A stretch of DNA of 64,000 nucleotides from Rheum nobile (lineage: Eukaryota; Streptophyta; Magnoliopsida; Caryophyllales; Polygonaceae). Location of the stretch: assembly GCA_027886185.1 (NCBI GenBank), contig WOAB01000760.1:3443017-3507016 (forward strand). The letters run 5' to 3'. The notes beneath the pieces are model-generated. The model searched no databases and had not been told where the DNA came from. It saw only the letters and a program-made list of their open reading frames with translations. The position numbers and the translations under genes were made by a program. Shown here in pieces: positions 1-12,122 of the stretch. Position 1 is the stretch's first letter. Each line of letters begins with the position of its first letter.

Positions 1-387
1 TTATTATATAATTATGAACACACTAGAAAAAAACATTCAAAAATAATCTACCATGTATTTTTAGATAAATAGTCATTCTATTTTTATTTTATTTTAAAAA
101 GTAGTCAAATGAAGAAGAGTAGTTTTTATATAATTTTTTGGGTTATGACTTATGATAGGGGGGAGATTTTTGATTTTATGGTCATGATAGGAAGAAGATA
201 TTGGATTGTTTGACACGGCATCCAATTTTACAGGTACTAGAAGTTTTATAATTCCTCCGTCCCTAATTTTTGTTTCCATTAACCAATTTAAGTGTTCCAA
301 AATCATGTTCCTATTTCTGATTTTTTTTTTCATATTTGGAGGTGAAACTTTATCCAAATAACCTGATAAGACTCCCAAAATTACCCA
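1..387. other. AT-rich flank, no gene seen
   Basis: AT-rich sequence left of the first LTR. The only open frame, 94-378 on the minus strand (94 codons), has no recognisable motif. It ends with CTTAT at 388-392, the target duplication of the next element. Confidence 0.5.
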
Positions 388-392
388 CTTAT

Positions 393-2636
393 TGTAACAC
401 TAATATCATACGCCACTGACCTCAGACAATACTGTCTAAAATCACCTTAGACTTTAATCAGAACAATTAAGTTTAAATAAACATATTAAACAACGAAATG
501 TAAATCAGCGGAAGACTCTTATAATATGAAACTCAAACTTTTACTAACAGACTTCTCTTAATATGAGAATAGCGATTTTACAACAGAGCGAAATACAGCA
601 TAAGACTTTTACAATAAACCATATTAGATGACTTGATTATAAGAATATATTATATTAAAATATTACTTAACAACCTTGAAATACTGACACTTAAATCTTC
701 AACTGCAAGCCTCTTCTTCAATTGGTTACTTCGAGTCTTCGGGAATCAACCACTGATGTGCCGTATAGGACGGATGACACCAGCCAACCATGCAAGGAAA
801 AACCCGGTTGGTTAGTCTAATGAAAGATTATGCAAGGGTGAAAACAGAATGGTTCTAGTGATCGTAACCGTTTACTATCATTGTTCTTCGAATAATAACC
901 GAAGGAACGATATATAACCTGGAACTTTCACGGAATGATTAGAATTTAGACATGCACTGAAAAGAAGACTCCAAAGGAATTGAGTCTTAAGGGAAAGTAT
1001 GACAAATGTTTGGGAACGTTATAGTTTTCACACAAGCGTTAAAAAACGACTTGATCATTTGGGTCAACGACCAACCTCACCGCACAATGCGACTCCAGAT
1101 TGGAAAGAAGACTTACTCTAACCGAAGTCCGGGCGGTTTCCACGTTGTACTCCTCGCCCGAGGGTATATTAATTATGTGCATAACCGCACTTATCTTATT
1201 TAATTACAAAACGTATATTCACGTTAAGCTTTTAATATGATCTCGAGTGACAACGAGAATAACACAGGGTGACATACGCCAACCCAATGGCACCAGCACG
1301 GTGCATAACGCCTCTTATCCTTAACGGGTGGATAAGAAGTAAGGATCATGACCTTAAAAGTATTACAGAATTATTCCGACACATATCGGGTTATAAAGAA
1401 ACGACTAATCCTCATCCGGAATTAGCGTTCCTACGAATACTCGTGTTAATCTAGCATTTAAGTTTACATTTAAATCCATAACAAAACCATCACAGTAATA
1501 ACAGGTATAATAACGTTGTTTCTAGCAATATATACAACATATTATAATATCATATTTTAATCATATCATTTATAAAATTGTTCCCAAACGAAAACAACAT
1601 TTCACCCCATTTTAATTAACAATCAAGTAATTGATAATTAAAGGAATTATGGAATGATAAGCAAGAGCGAACCGCCACTTGCCTTAATTAGACGAACGAA
1701 GATTAGACTTGCGGATCGGAAATACTGGACACGAGCTCAACAACCTACTGGAACTCTCGTCGAAGACCACCAACGTCCCAAGGTCCATTCCGATGGCGCA
1801 CGCGAAACGAGGCACAAAATACCCTAATTAGATATGGTACTAATAACTAAAACAAAGCAAAGGGAACGGACTGAGCCGCGGTCGCAACGAGTATGGCCGC
1901 GATCGTGGCTTTGCTGGGCAAAGCCGCGGTCGCGGTATATATACCCGCGGTCGCGGTTTTCTGGGCAGAGCCGTGGTCGCGGTGTTCATAATCGCGGCCG
2001 CGGTTCCCCCTCCCGACGCGACACTAACTCGGATTCGAAGACTCACCGACGACGACTACTAGCTTCGAACGAGGACTCGCTACCACCAACACCGCAACGA
2101 CACCTCTAAGACTCTTCCGACGACACTCCAAACTCCGACTAGCACGATTCCGGCGAGGAACTCAACAACTAAACGAGAGAGAGAGCTTGATGGAGGGATG
2201 AAGATTTCCATAGCTGAAGGCCCCTATTTATAGGGTGAGGAGGGCTCAACGCCGGGCAAGCCAACCGCTCGAGCTCCCTCCAACGGCGAAGCGTTACAAA
2301 ACGTGGGAAATTCAAGCGTCAGGCTTCTGGAAGCTCGGGGAAGAAGACGCAACCCATTTCCGCGGGCGCGGTTTCTCCGCCACGGTCGCGGTCGGCAGTT
2401 CCGCGGTCGCGGTTCTGCCGCGATCGCGCCATTGGGTCATTGATCGCGGTCCTTACTCGGGTTTATGCTTAAACTTTGTTATTCTTAATACTCCCAAATA
2501 ACTTATGACCCATATATCTTTGCTAAACGTATATAATTACGTTCAAGGGTTCATATAGAGATTATAGAGGTTACAGAAATTGCCCAGCATATCTTCCATA
2601 CAAAATGACAGTTCGGGACTTTTAGGGGTTATTACA
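393..2636 (-). mobile_element. Solo LTR of a Ty3/gypsy (Tekay-like) retrotransposon
   Basis: A 2244-bp segment that starts TGTAACAC and ends TTATTACA on the plus strand, so it reads TG...CA on the minus strand. It is flanked by the 5-bp direct repeat CTTAT (388-392 and 2637-2641). The order of short motifs matches the LTRs of the full element at 3512-14348, for example GCCACTGACCTCAG near the left end and GACGGATGACACCAGCC around 770-785. The sequence is much diverged from that element. No internal gag-pol or primer site is present, so LTR-LTR recombination probably removed the internal part. The section 1860-2420 is unusually GC-rich, with repeated CCGCGGTCGCGG-like words. Confidence 0.88.
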
Positions 2637-2641
2637 CTTAT

Positions 2642-3090
2642 ACCCTCCCATTAATACCCCTCTCAGCCTCACACGCTCCCATTTCTCATTCTCCCTTACT
2701 CCTCACTCTCTCAAACTCTCGATTGTTCTTCTGAAAACCCATCCCCTCCCCAAGAACCCTAAAATCAAATTCATCATCTAGTTCGTCTTCTTCTCAATTT
2801 GACTTGCAATCTCTCTTATTTTCTCTTATTCTCTCTCAATCCATGCTAATATCACTCGATTGAGGCTTGTTCTTTTGCTGTTTATCCAGATCTTGTTTCA
2901 TCCCCAAGAACCCTAAAAGTGTAGATCTTTGGCAACTCTGGGTTAGATCCTCAAATCCAGAGTTGAACTTTGAAATCTGCGTCTCTTTCGGTCTTGCATG
3001 TTCGATCTATGTCCCCTCATCTTCGTCTAAGAACCCTAAAAGTGTAGATCTTTCGGTCTTGCATGTTCGATCTCTGTTGCTTTGTTCAAG
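2642..3090 (+). other. CT-rich leader with a local duplication, probable 5' UTR
   Basis: Pyrimidine-rich sequence upstream of the ATG at 3091. It contains two spaced copies of an AAGAACCCTAAAAGTGTAGA-type word (near 2904 and 3030) and two of TCGGTCTTGCATGTTCGATC (near 2987 and 3053). CT-rich tracts of this kind are common in plant 5' UTRs. I found no firm TATA box. Confidence 0.35.
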
Positions 3091-3414
3091 ATGAGTGTCG
3101 ATGAAATCTTCAAAGATTCCCAAAGTTCACCTGAATCGGTTGATTTCGGTAGCTACTCCTGCTCCCAAAATCCACATTGTGAGTGGCCCGGTGAATGCAA
3201 AGGGCGACACACATACAGCCCACGTCGAAGTGAGGAGTCGTCTGTGGAGGGAAGCTTGGTAGATCTGGCTGAGTTGATTGATGATGGTGATTCTGGGAAA
3301 GCTCCATCTCAGTCCCTTGATCCTGTTGTTGATCATGTTGTTGATCCTGTCGAAGATGGAGTTGTTCCAGATTCGAAGGATGATGTTGTGCCCGATTATG
3401 CAGAAGATGCGTAG
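3091..3414 (+). CDS. Hypothetical acidic protein, possibly first exon only
   Basis: An open frame from ATG 3091 to TAG 3412-3414 encodes 107 residues starting MSVDEIFKD; an in-frame ATG at 3082 would add three. The N-terminal half has a Cys-containing stretch (CSQNPHCEWPGEC). The C-terminal half is acidic with short repeats of the DPVVDHVVDPV type. I recognise no domain. A GT within GATGCGTAGC near the stop could be a splice donor, so this may be exon 1 of a longer gene whose intron received the retrotransposon at 3512. Downstream exons were not identified. It could also be a leftover of another mobile element. Confidence 0.35.
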   Translation: MSVDEIFKDSQSSPESVDFGSYSCSQNPHCEWPGECKGRHTYSPRRSEESSVEGSLVDLAELIDDGDSGKAPSQSLDPVVDHVVDPVEDGVVPDSKDDVVPDYAEDA

Positions 3415-3511
3415 CTAAGTCCCCTAATCCTCTTAATTCTATTTCTGCTTATGATATTACTATGTGTATGATGGTTTGGAGTATGATCTATGGGTGTTGC
3501 ATTATGAACTA

Positions 3512-5733
3512 TATAACACCCCCAAATTTATAACCCATTTGGAAAGGTATTACCGCCAGTGACCTCGGTTTCCACACCGAAGCCACCCCAGGCTTTACCG
3601 GTTTCAACACAATTTATAATCAATCATTAAGATATAAACATCAAAACCATTAAATAAAACAGATGTCTGGGGATTACATCCCAATCCCCTAGGACAAAAC
3701 AAAGTAGTTCAGCGGAAGTCTTTCAAAATATAAATACATGGGTCTTGATCCTAAAGATCACCCGCCAAAGATCGTAGCCTGATAAACCGTTAAAAACAAA
3801 TACCGTTTACTCTTATAGTCATTCTAGCCTTCCTTCCTCAGATTCTTATCTGATGTGCCGAATCGAACGGATGACACCAGCCCACATGCAGAGAACAAAG
3901 TTCGTGGGTTAGTCTAATGAAAGACTATGCAAGGGTACAAAGCAGAGTGGTTCAAGTAGTCGTATTAGTTAGACTCATCGCTCTCCGAATAATAACCGAA
4001 GATGATAGTCAACCTTCATACTTCTACTGGAATGAAACAAACTGAAAGATCATGATGAGATTCTGGAGATCAGGTCTCACAGCAATCAACCAAAAGAAGA
4101 CTCCAAGAGATTGAGTCTTATAGGAAATATGACAATATTGGGAAACATTCAAGAATCATATAATTGATGATTTAAAACTGACTGAGATGCTTCGATCCAC
4201 GACCAACCTCATCGTATAATGCGAATCACCGCATGATACGAATCCAGACTGGAAAGAGGACGTACTACATTCAAGTCAGGACGAGTTTTTTCCTAACGGC
4301 ACTATTACTTAGCTGCCCTACTCGCCAAAGGTATATTAATTACGTGCACTCGGGCACTTATCTTATTAAATTCCAAAAGCTCATCACGTTATAGGCTTTT
4401 AATTATGTATGCCGATAGCGGGACATATTTATGATAGGGACGGATCCCAAGTTTGTAGCACTAGCTTTGTGCCACCACCTCCATACCGCTAAGTACGGAG
4501 GCACGGTCATGACCCACCAAATGGCCTATGGGCCTTACCCCAAGCACCATTTTCTCATTATAAAGAAACGACTGGACCTCAACTCGTCCATCGCTCCTAC
4601 GAATATTCGTGCTAACTAATTAGTCTAAGCACATTAATAATCATATCCAAGCCCTTAGGCCAAAATATATATTCATAATAGCGTTGTTCTAGCAGATATA
4701 CAACCTATTATAATATCATATTCATTTATATCATTTAATAAAACAGTTCTCAACAATTCAATAAATCATCCCAAATCAATTAACAATTAAGCAATTGATA
4801 ATCAATGGAAATATGGAATGATAAGCAAGAGCGAACCGCCACTTGCCTTGAATCTGACGAAAGCTTCGAAAGCTTGGTTTCAAAGAGTTTCTGAGTCCAG
4901 AACGAGAACAATTCCCAAATCGAACCCCCTTGGCTTCGATTCTCCTTGGTTTGTTTCTACCACCTTATTAAGCTTCTAACAAGCTTCAAAAGGCCCCTGA
5001 GAACATATCAAAACAAGGCCAGAACAACCACGAAAAACGGATTCAAAGTTCAGCAAAATCACGGATTTTGAAGGGAAAAACAGTGACTTTCAAGGGATTT
5101 CTTACCCACTTTCGATCGACCTCGGGTTCGATTCGAACTTGGATATTCTTCTCACCCTCTTAAGCAACACTTCACCTTCAATATGCAACTTTGATCTCGC
5201 CAAACGAATGAGTGAATCGATCAGAAATCGATCACGAAGTTCAGCTCATGAAACAGATTTCTGGGCTGTTTTGACAGCAAAAACGTGCTGAGGAGCTAAC
5301 TTCTGGCCCTTCTCACGACTTATCCTCTTCTTTTATAGGCAAACAAAGAAGATATGAAGACATGTGTACCAAGAGGTGGACAAGCTATGCCCCCTAGCTT
5401 TGGCAAGTCACCAAGGCTAGTTTCCAGCTGCCCTAAGTGGCCTTCCAGCTGCTGATTTCGTGAGCTGTGTGGAGGCTAAGGCATTAGGCCGACCTTGGGC
5501 TTTGTCTTCTTTTACCTTAAGTGGTAATTTTCTTAACTCCGGGTTAAATATATTCGTACACGAACGATCATTTAAGCCAAAAATACCTTAACTGTATTTT
5601 ATATTGCTCAGAAAAATATTACAGAAGCCAAACATTACACAGAATGTTCGTATCTCTTCAATATTAATCTGGCTTGTAATATGGCTTAAGAAAATTCAAA
5701 AAATTTATTCGTGCAAATATACGGGATATTACA
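3512..5733 (-). repeat. 3' LTR of the chromovirus
   Basis: 2222 bp, starting TATAACACCCCC and ending GGGATATTACA on the plus strand. In element orientation it therefore begins TGTAATATCCC and ends GGTGTTATA. It is near-identical to 12123-14348. It lacks a 4-bp insertion seen near 13964 in the other LTR (GAAGATATGAAG here, GAAGACCAATATGAAG there). Confidence 0.95.
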
Positions 5734-5750
5734 TCACTTCCCCCTTAAAG
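5734..5750 (-). promoter_or_regulatory. Polypurine tract for plus-strand priming
   Basis: Directly internal to the 3' LTR. The minus strand reads CTTTAAGGGGGAAGTGA, a purine-rich run touching the LTR boundary, as expected for second-strand priming in LTR retroelements. Confidence 0.8.
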
Positions 5751-5768
5751 AAGTTTCGACCCCGAAAC

Positions 5769-8700
5769 TTAGGCCGAAAATATCTCGGGAAAGCGTTTAC
5801 ACATATCCTCCTCAGTCTCCCAAGTTTCCCAGGTAACTTCTTCTGTTCCTGACTTGGACCACAGAATCCGTACCAACGGTACGACTTTGTTACGCAAGTG
5901 CTTCTCACGACGCTCAAGAATACGCACTGGTATTTCTTTGTAAGTACCATCTGCTTGAATCTCGATGTCTTCATAGCTCAGCACATGAGACTCGTCTGGT
6001 ACATACTTTCTCAACAAAGATACGTGGAACACATTATGCACTGGATGCGCCGATGGCGGTAATGCCAAATGGTATGCTAGAGATCCCACTCTATCGAGAA
6101 TTTCAAAAGGTCCCACGTAGCGAGGGTTGAGCTTCCCACGCTTACCAAATCTAAATACTCCTCTGGATGGCGATACTTTAACAAACACTTTGTCGCCAAC
6201 CTCAAATTCGACATTCCTATGCCTTGGGTCTGCGTAGGACTTCTGTCGACTCTGAGCGGTCAACATTCTCTGTCTGATCACAACAATGTCTGCAGTAGTT
6301 CTCTCGACCAACTCTGGTCCGAGCAGAATCTTGTCGGCGTTCTCATCCCAACAAATTGGCGATCTGCACTTCCGACCATACAATGCCTCAAATGGAGCCA
6401 TCTTAATTATAGCATGCCAGCTATTATTGTATGTGAACTCGATTAGACTTAGGTTGTCTTCTCAGCTTGTCAAACGATCGAGTACACATGCTCTCAACAT
6501 ATCCTCTAAGGTCTGGATAGTCCTTTCCGACTGTCCATCAGTCTGAGGATGAAAGGCAGTGCTAAATCTCAGCTCGGTTCCCATGGCCTTATGAAGTTCT
6601 TTCTAGAATCTCGATGTGAAACGGCCATCTCGGTCTGATACAATGGTTTTAGGAATACCATGCAAGTGGACGATCTCGTGCAAAAATACTTCAGCCAACT
6701 TCTGGACTCCCCATGTTGACTTAATAGCCACGAAGTGAGCGCTCTTCGTGAGCCGGTCAATGACTACCCAAATAGCATCCTTCTGAGATCGAGTCTTGGG
6801 CAATCCAGTGACGAAGTCCATTGCAATATCTTCCCATTTCCATTCTGGGATAGGAAGAGGTAGTAACTCACCACCTGGTCTACGGTGCTCTATCTTGACT
6901 TTCTGACAAGTCAAGCATTTCGTCACAAATTCCGCGACATCCCATTTCATGTTGGGCCACCAGAAATTTTTCCGGAGGTCCTTGTACATTTTACTAGAGC
7001 CTGGATGTATAGAATAAGCTGACGAATGAGCTTCCCTCATTACCAACTGGCGAAGTTTATCAACATCAGGTACACAAATTCGGTTTTGAAACCAAAGTGA
7101 TCCATCTTCTTGAATCACGAAATCGGGAGCTTTCCCGTTTGACACTTCACAACTTAGTTTCACCAAAACTATATCGTCGACTTGCTTTTCTCGTATCTGA
7201 TCGAGTAGCGTAGCCTGAATTTCTAGCATGTTCAGGTACCCTCTACGTTGATCGTACAAGACTTCAGCTTCGCACACCATTTGGTTCAGCTTAGCTTGAG
7301 TAGTGAGAAGAGCTACCACCTTCTCATGCGGTATTTTCCGACTCAGTGCATCAGCTACTATGTTAGCCTTGCCCGGATGATACAACAATTCAAGATCGTA
7401 ATCCTTGAGTAGTTCTAACCAACGTCGTTGCCTCATGTTCAACTCTTTCTGGGTGAACACGTACTTGAGACTCTTGTGATCGGTGAAGACTTGGCATTTC
7501 ACACCATAAAGATAATGCCTCCAAATCTTCAACGCGAACACTACCGCCGCTAATTCCAGATCATGCGTCAGATAGTTTTCTTCATAAGTTTTCAGTTGCC
7601 TTGACGAATAAGCAATAACCTTGCCTCTTTGCATCAATACGCATCCTAAACCGTTCTTAGAAGCATCACTATAGACTACATATCCGTCATTTCCCTCTGG
7701 TAAAGCTAACACTGGTGCCGAGGTCAATCGTCGCTTCAGTTCTTGAAAACTGGTCTCGCACTTGTCAGTCCAAACAAACTTCTTATGGACCTTGCGGAGT
7801 AAACCGGTCATCGGTAGGGCAATCTTAGAAAATCCATCTACAAACCGTCTGTAATATCCGGCAAGTCCAAGGAAATTGCGCACCTCCTTCACACTTTGAG
7901 GCCGCTTCCAACTGGCTACTGCCTCAATCTTCTGGGGATCAACCATTACCCCATCCTTGTTGATCACATGGCCTAAGAAAGCCACTTCTTTGATCCAGAA
8001 ATCACATTTAGACAATTTAGCATATAGCTTATTTTGTATAAGGATTGACAGCACAATCCTCAGGTGTTCCTCATGAGCTTCCTCATTCGGAGAGTAGATC
8101 AAAATATCATCGATGAAAACTACCACGAACTTATCCAAGTACCGGTGAAAACATCGATTCATCAGGTCCATGAAGACCGCTGGAGCGTTGGTAAGTCCAA
8201 ATGGCATCACTACAAATTCATAGTGGCCATATCTTGTCCGGAAAGCAGTCCTCGGAATATCTTCCTCACGAATTCTGAGTTGATGATAACCAGATCTCAG
8301 ATCGATCTTGGAAAAGACTTTAGCTCCCTGAAGTTGGTCTAGCAGATCATCAATCCTTGGCAAAGGATACTTGTTCTTGATAGTAATCTTGTTCAACTCT
8401 CGATAGTCGATGCAAAGTCGAAACGATCCATCTTTCTTCTTGACAAACAAGACCGGAGCACCCCAAGGAGATGCACTCGACCGTATATAGCCTTTGTCGA
8501 GAAGATCCTCTAATTGCCTCTTCAATTCCTGCATTTCATCAGGAGCCATTTTGTACGGCGCTTTAGAAATCGGAGCCGTACCTGGTTCCAAATCAATTGA
8601 AAATTCTACGACACGATACGGGGGTAGTCCAGGAATCTCCTCCGGAAAGACGTCCGGAAATTCCCGAATCACAGAAATATCACGAACTGAAGGTTCATCT

Positions 8701-10484
8701 TTCATGGGTTCATCCAGATAGCAAAGGTACGCGACACAACCCTGTCGTAGTAGCTTAAACGCAGTCATTGCATTTATAAGCCTACCATTATTGGCGTCGT
8801 TCCGACCTTTAAACTTGCACACACTCTGGCCCCCAGATGACACCATCACTGTTCTCGAACTAAAATCAATCACTGCCCCATGGCGTGTCAACCAATCCAT
8901 ACCGAGGATTATATCATACAGAGTCATCGCAATATAGATCAAATCCGTCTCAAACTTCTTACTCTGGATAGTAATTGGAAACTCAGATAGACACTTAGTT
9001 CCTACTAAGCGCTCATTATTAGGAAGATTCACAACGAAAGGCTCACAAACCTCGTTGCAAACTAAACCTAACTTACTAACATAATTCTCTGAAATAAAGG
9101 AATGGGTAGCACCCGAATCAAACAATATGCATACTGGAGTAGAGTGAAGGTAGATGGTACCTTGAGCAATCGGTGCGTTAGGTCCATCAGCTTCACGCAT
9201 CTCATACAGGCGTTGCCCCTGATTCCCTGAAGTCGCTGGGGCTTTTCCCTTATTCTGAGCAGTTGTCTGTATTGAAGGGCTAGGAGTCGTTGTCGGTTTG
9301 AACATGGGTCGGTTGCTCTGACTAACTGACCCCTGTTGTGACTCTGCTCCCTTCTGCTTTCCCTGCCAACAGAACTTCTGCAAATGGCCCTCCTTCCCAC
9401 AACCAAAACACAGCTTCTTCTCATTCGGACAAACACTACTCTTGTGCCCACTGGCACCACAGTTATAACACAGCATCAGACTCTTACCCTGACCTGACTG
9501 CTGAGTCAATCCGCCTTGCGTTCCACCCGTCTTGGCTTTGCTGGACTTAGCAAAGTTAGATGGCGGTGCAGGACGTTTGAATCCGCTCGTCTGAGGTTGA
9601 TTTTGCGTCGACCTCTGGCGATTCTTTGATTCCTCTAGAGTTGCCTCTAGCTTATAAGCCGCGTCCACATATTGCTCCAGAGTAGAGCAATTATGGCTCA
9701 ACATCATTGGCTTGATCTTGGGATTCATCCATTCATGAAAATGCCAAATCTTTTGTTCCTCTGTGGATACATCCGATCCGGCGTATGGCAACAAGTGGTT
9801 AAACTTAATTGCCATTTCAGCCACTTTCAATCCTTCAGTCTTAGGATAAAGGAATTCCTTGCGTTTTTCCTCTCTCATTGCCCGAGAAAAGAATCGGTCG
9901 GTCATCTTAGTCTTAAACATTGCCCAAGTCAGGTTCGGGCTATCTGCAAGACCGGTATTCTCCCACCATTCACTGGCATCTCCTTTCAGTTGTAAAGAGG
10001 CTATGTGCACTTTCTCAGATTCAGTGCACTCAACGCTGCGGAATAATCGCTCCATATGAGAAAACCACTGTACTACTTCAACTGGTTCACCTTTCCCGTT
10101 GAAGCTGTCTGGTCTCATCGAATTAATGGCCTTCAGTGCTCGGCCACAATCACTCTTATTTCTGATCATAGTTTCTTGGTGTCGGGGTACATGAGTTTCT
10201 TGCCCCTCAACTTCCTGGGCTGCTGAGGATGTCGGCACATTCTGTGCCTGAGACGCACCTGGGTGTAATACATCAGCCATTGCTTGCATGAAAATCTCTC
10301 GAATTTCAGCAACAGCCTCCGCGTCAAATCTCCTCGGGGCAGTACTCCTAGATTCATGTTGAGAGCTAGACTCACGTACGTTCTCAGGAGTTCTAGAACT
10401 CCTTTCGCTATGCCTAGGACGACCACTTGGCCCAGCACCAGAACGAGCGTTGTTCCCTGTATTCTCCATCTGTTTGCCAATCAA
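5769..10484 (-). pseudogene. gag-pol polyprotein, broken by two nonsense codons
   Basis: One frame runs from ATG 10484 to the stop at 5769. The first 1293 codons are open, and two in-frame stops interrupt the integrase: TAG at 6603-6605 and TGA at 6462-6464. In order: Gag core about residues 110-290; two CCHC knuckles, CYNCGASGHKSSVC (339-352) and CFGCGKEGHLQKFC (359-372); protease DSGA near 456; reverse transcriptase with IDD at 791-793; RNase H from YSDAS near 938; integrase zinc finger near 1100-1150; and the catalytic core up to the SDRDGRF motif. The segment between the stops carries the third catalytic residue (Glu). The last 210 codons (5769-6401) encode the integrase C-terminus and a chromodomain-like tail with WETEEDM. 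Both stops sit where tryptophan is usual, as in TGG to TAG or TGA. The start is the first ATG; a second Met lies five codons in. Confidence 0.93.
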
Positions 10485-10719
10485 ATTCCAAGGATTTTAT
10501 ACATTAATATTTTTCCAATATACATAATGTGATAAAATCAACTCGGAATATATCAAACTGGGCAAACTTTCATTAGATGAACTTTATATTTTACATAAAG
10601 TTTTACCAAAAAGGAGAAATCTCCAGAGCTTGGGACAAAATTACTCAAAGAGTTCCCATTTCACTGTATGTCTATTAAAATATTATACAAGGAACTACTT
10701 AAGGTTATATCAACTTCAT

Positions 10720-11919
10720 TTACATCTTCCCAAAGCGCTTCCTATATGGTTGATTATCCATACAAGCCTTCTTGGGATGGGGTTCGTTCTCAGGATCGGG
10801 TGATAAACTCCTTACCCTACTTGGTCCTGATGAACTCGGTTCGTCTCTCGGTCCTGGCATCCTTGGTCTGAAGGCATACTGATCAGCCTCCCCTGGCTCT
10901 TCTGGCCTTACCAAATTTTGGAGTCGTCGAGCTATGTCATTTCTACGACGCTCCTCCTCAAAAGAGGTCTCTTCATCTTGATAAGACATTTCTCGGATTA
11001 CTGCCCTCCCCTGAAATTGTTCCCACATCTCACCCAACTCACGCTGACCTTCTTGGGTTCTTTGTCGACATTGTTGGATGATCTCACGTAACTCAGGGCT
11101 CGACTGTCGTCTCCTTCGAGTATAAAGAGGCGGCGCATCCTCTGAGGCGTAACGTGAATCATTACCATCTATAATGCCAAACTCATCATATAACCCTTCC
11201 CATTCAGCGTCGGTTAGAGGCGGGTACGTCACTGGTCCTGACGACTGACGTGGATACCCGGTTTGCATTCCTACGCCCTCTGGTACCATTTGGGGTTCAT
11301 CACTCCTAATGCTGTTTCCGACCACGAGTGCCCCCCATTCTGTATCAGATAGCGGTGGATATCCCTCTTGGTCGCCTTCTTCAAATCCATCACTAGGATT
11401 CCCCATCTCAACTCGGTCCTCCTCTTCCACATGATCTTCATCTTCCTCCGGGTCTTCCTCGGGATCTTCTTCCGGATCCTCCTCGGGGTCCACTTCAGAG
11501 CCAATCCCGGTAATAGATTTGGTCTCAACATTCTCATCGAGATACTCTCTAGAGTACTCAGATGTTACTTGAATGCCTCCAGCATCAACTTCCAAGGTTT
11601 CTTCATCACCTTCCTCCCCCTCAGGAATTGTCTCCATCATGTAATCGTCATCATAATGACCTTGGGCGTACCTGGACAATTCACTGACAACCTCCACATT
11701 CTCCCTTTGCTACATCGAAGCATCAATTAAAGGAATTTCCTGACCATCCGATCTCAGTACTACTGATTCCGGGAGTACGTACTTGATCTCTTCAGGTGGC
11801 TCACTTGATCCTCCGACCTCAAAGGTATGAACAGGAATGGGGAAATCCAGCTTCATCGAAGTAGGCGGAATTATCTTTTCGTCTTCCCTGTCTCTTGGGA
11901 GAGAAAAACAACCACCCAT
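10720..11919 (-). pseudogene. Extra leader ORF of the chromovirus, one TAG stop
   Basis: Between the 5' LTR and gag, on the same strand. Two open frames, 11710-11919 (69 codons) and 10720-11697 (325 codons), are in the same phase. Only a TAG at 11710-11712 separates them, so the ancestral protein was probably about 400 residues. The N-terminus reads MGGCFSL, which fits the MGxxxS pattern for N-myristoylation with a neighbouring Cys that could be palmitoylated. The second part is strongly acidic, with four DPEE units in a row. It has two related motifs, YPPLSDTEW and YPPLTDAEW, at residues 113-121 and 158-166. It ends in a basic tail, KRFGKM. I recognise no known domain. Extra ORFs are described for some plant Ty3/gypsy lineages; its function here is unknown. 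The stop could be decay or a readthrough site. Confidence 0.7.
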
Positions 11920-12105
11920 ATCCTACGAACGATGAAACAAGAATTAGTCTTTCTAAGTATAGAATTTTAATTCCATACTAGACTAAAAGAAGACACGACT
12001 ATAAACGGTATTTAGAAATTTATTTCAAAAATTTTCAAAGCCTCCAAAGTATTTTCAAAAACGAGTAATTGGTTCATAAATTCCCAAACCCGTTTTAAAA
12101 CTTTA

Positions 12106-12118
12106 GGCTCTGATACCA
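12106..12118 (-). promoter_or_regulatory. Primer-binding site, initiator tRNA-Met type
   Basis: The minus strand reads TGGTATCAGAGCC, complementary to the 3' end of plant initiator methionine tRNA. It lies 4 nt inside the 5' LTR boundary. Confidence 0.92.
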
Positions 12119-12122
12119 AATC

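Noticed and set aside
4431..4619. Identical 62-codon frames at 4431-4619 and 13042-13230
   Set aside because: They lie in the two LTRs and are identical because the LTRs are. No protein signature.
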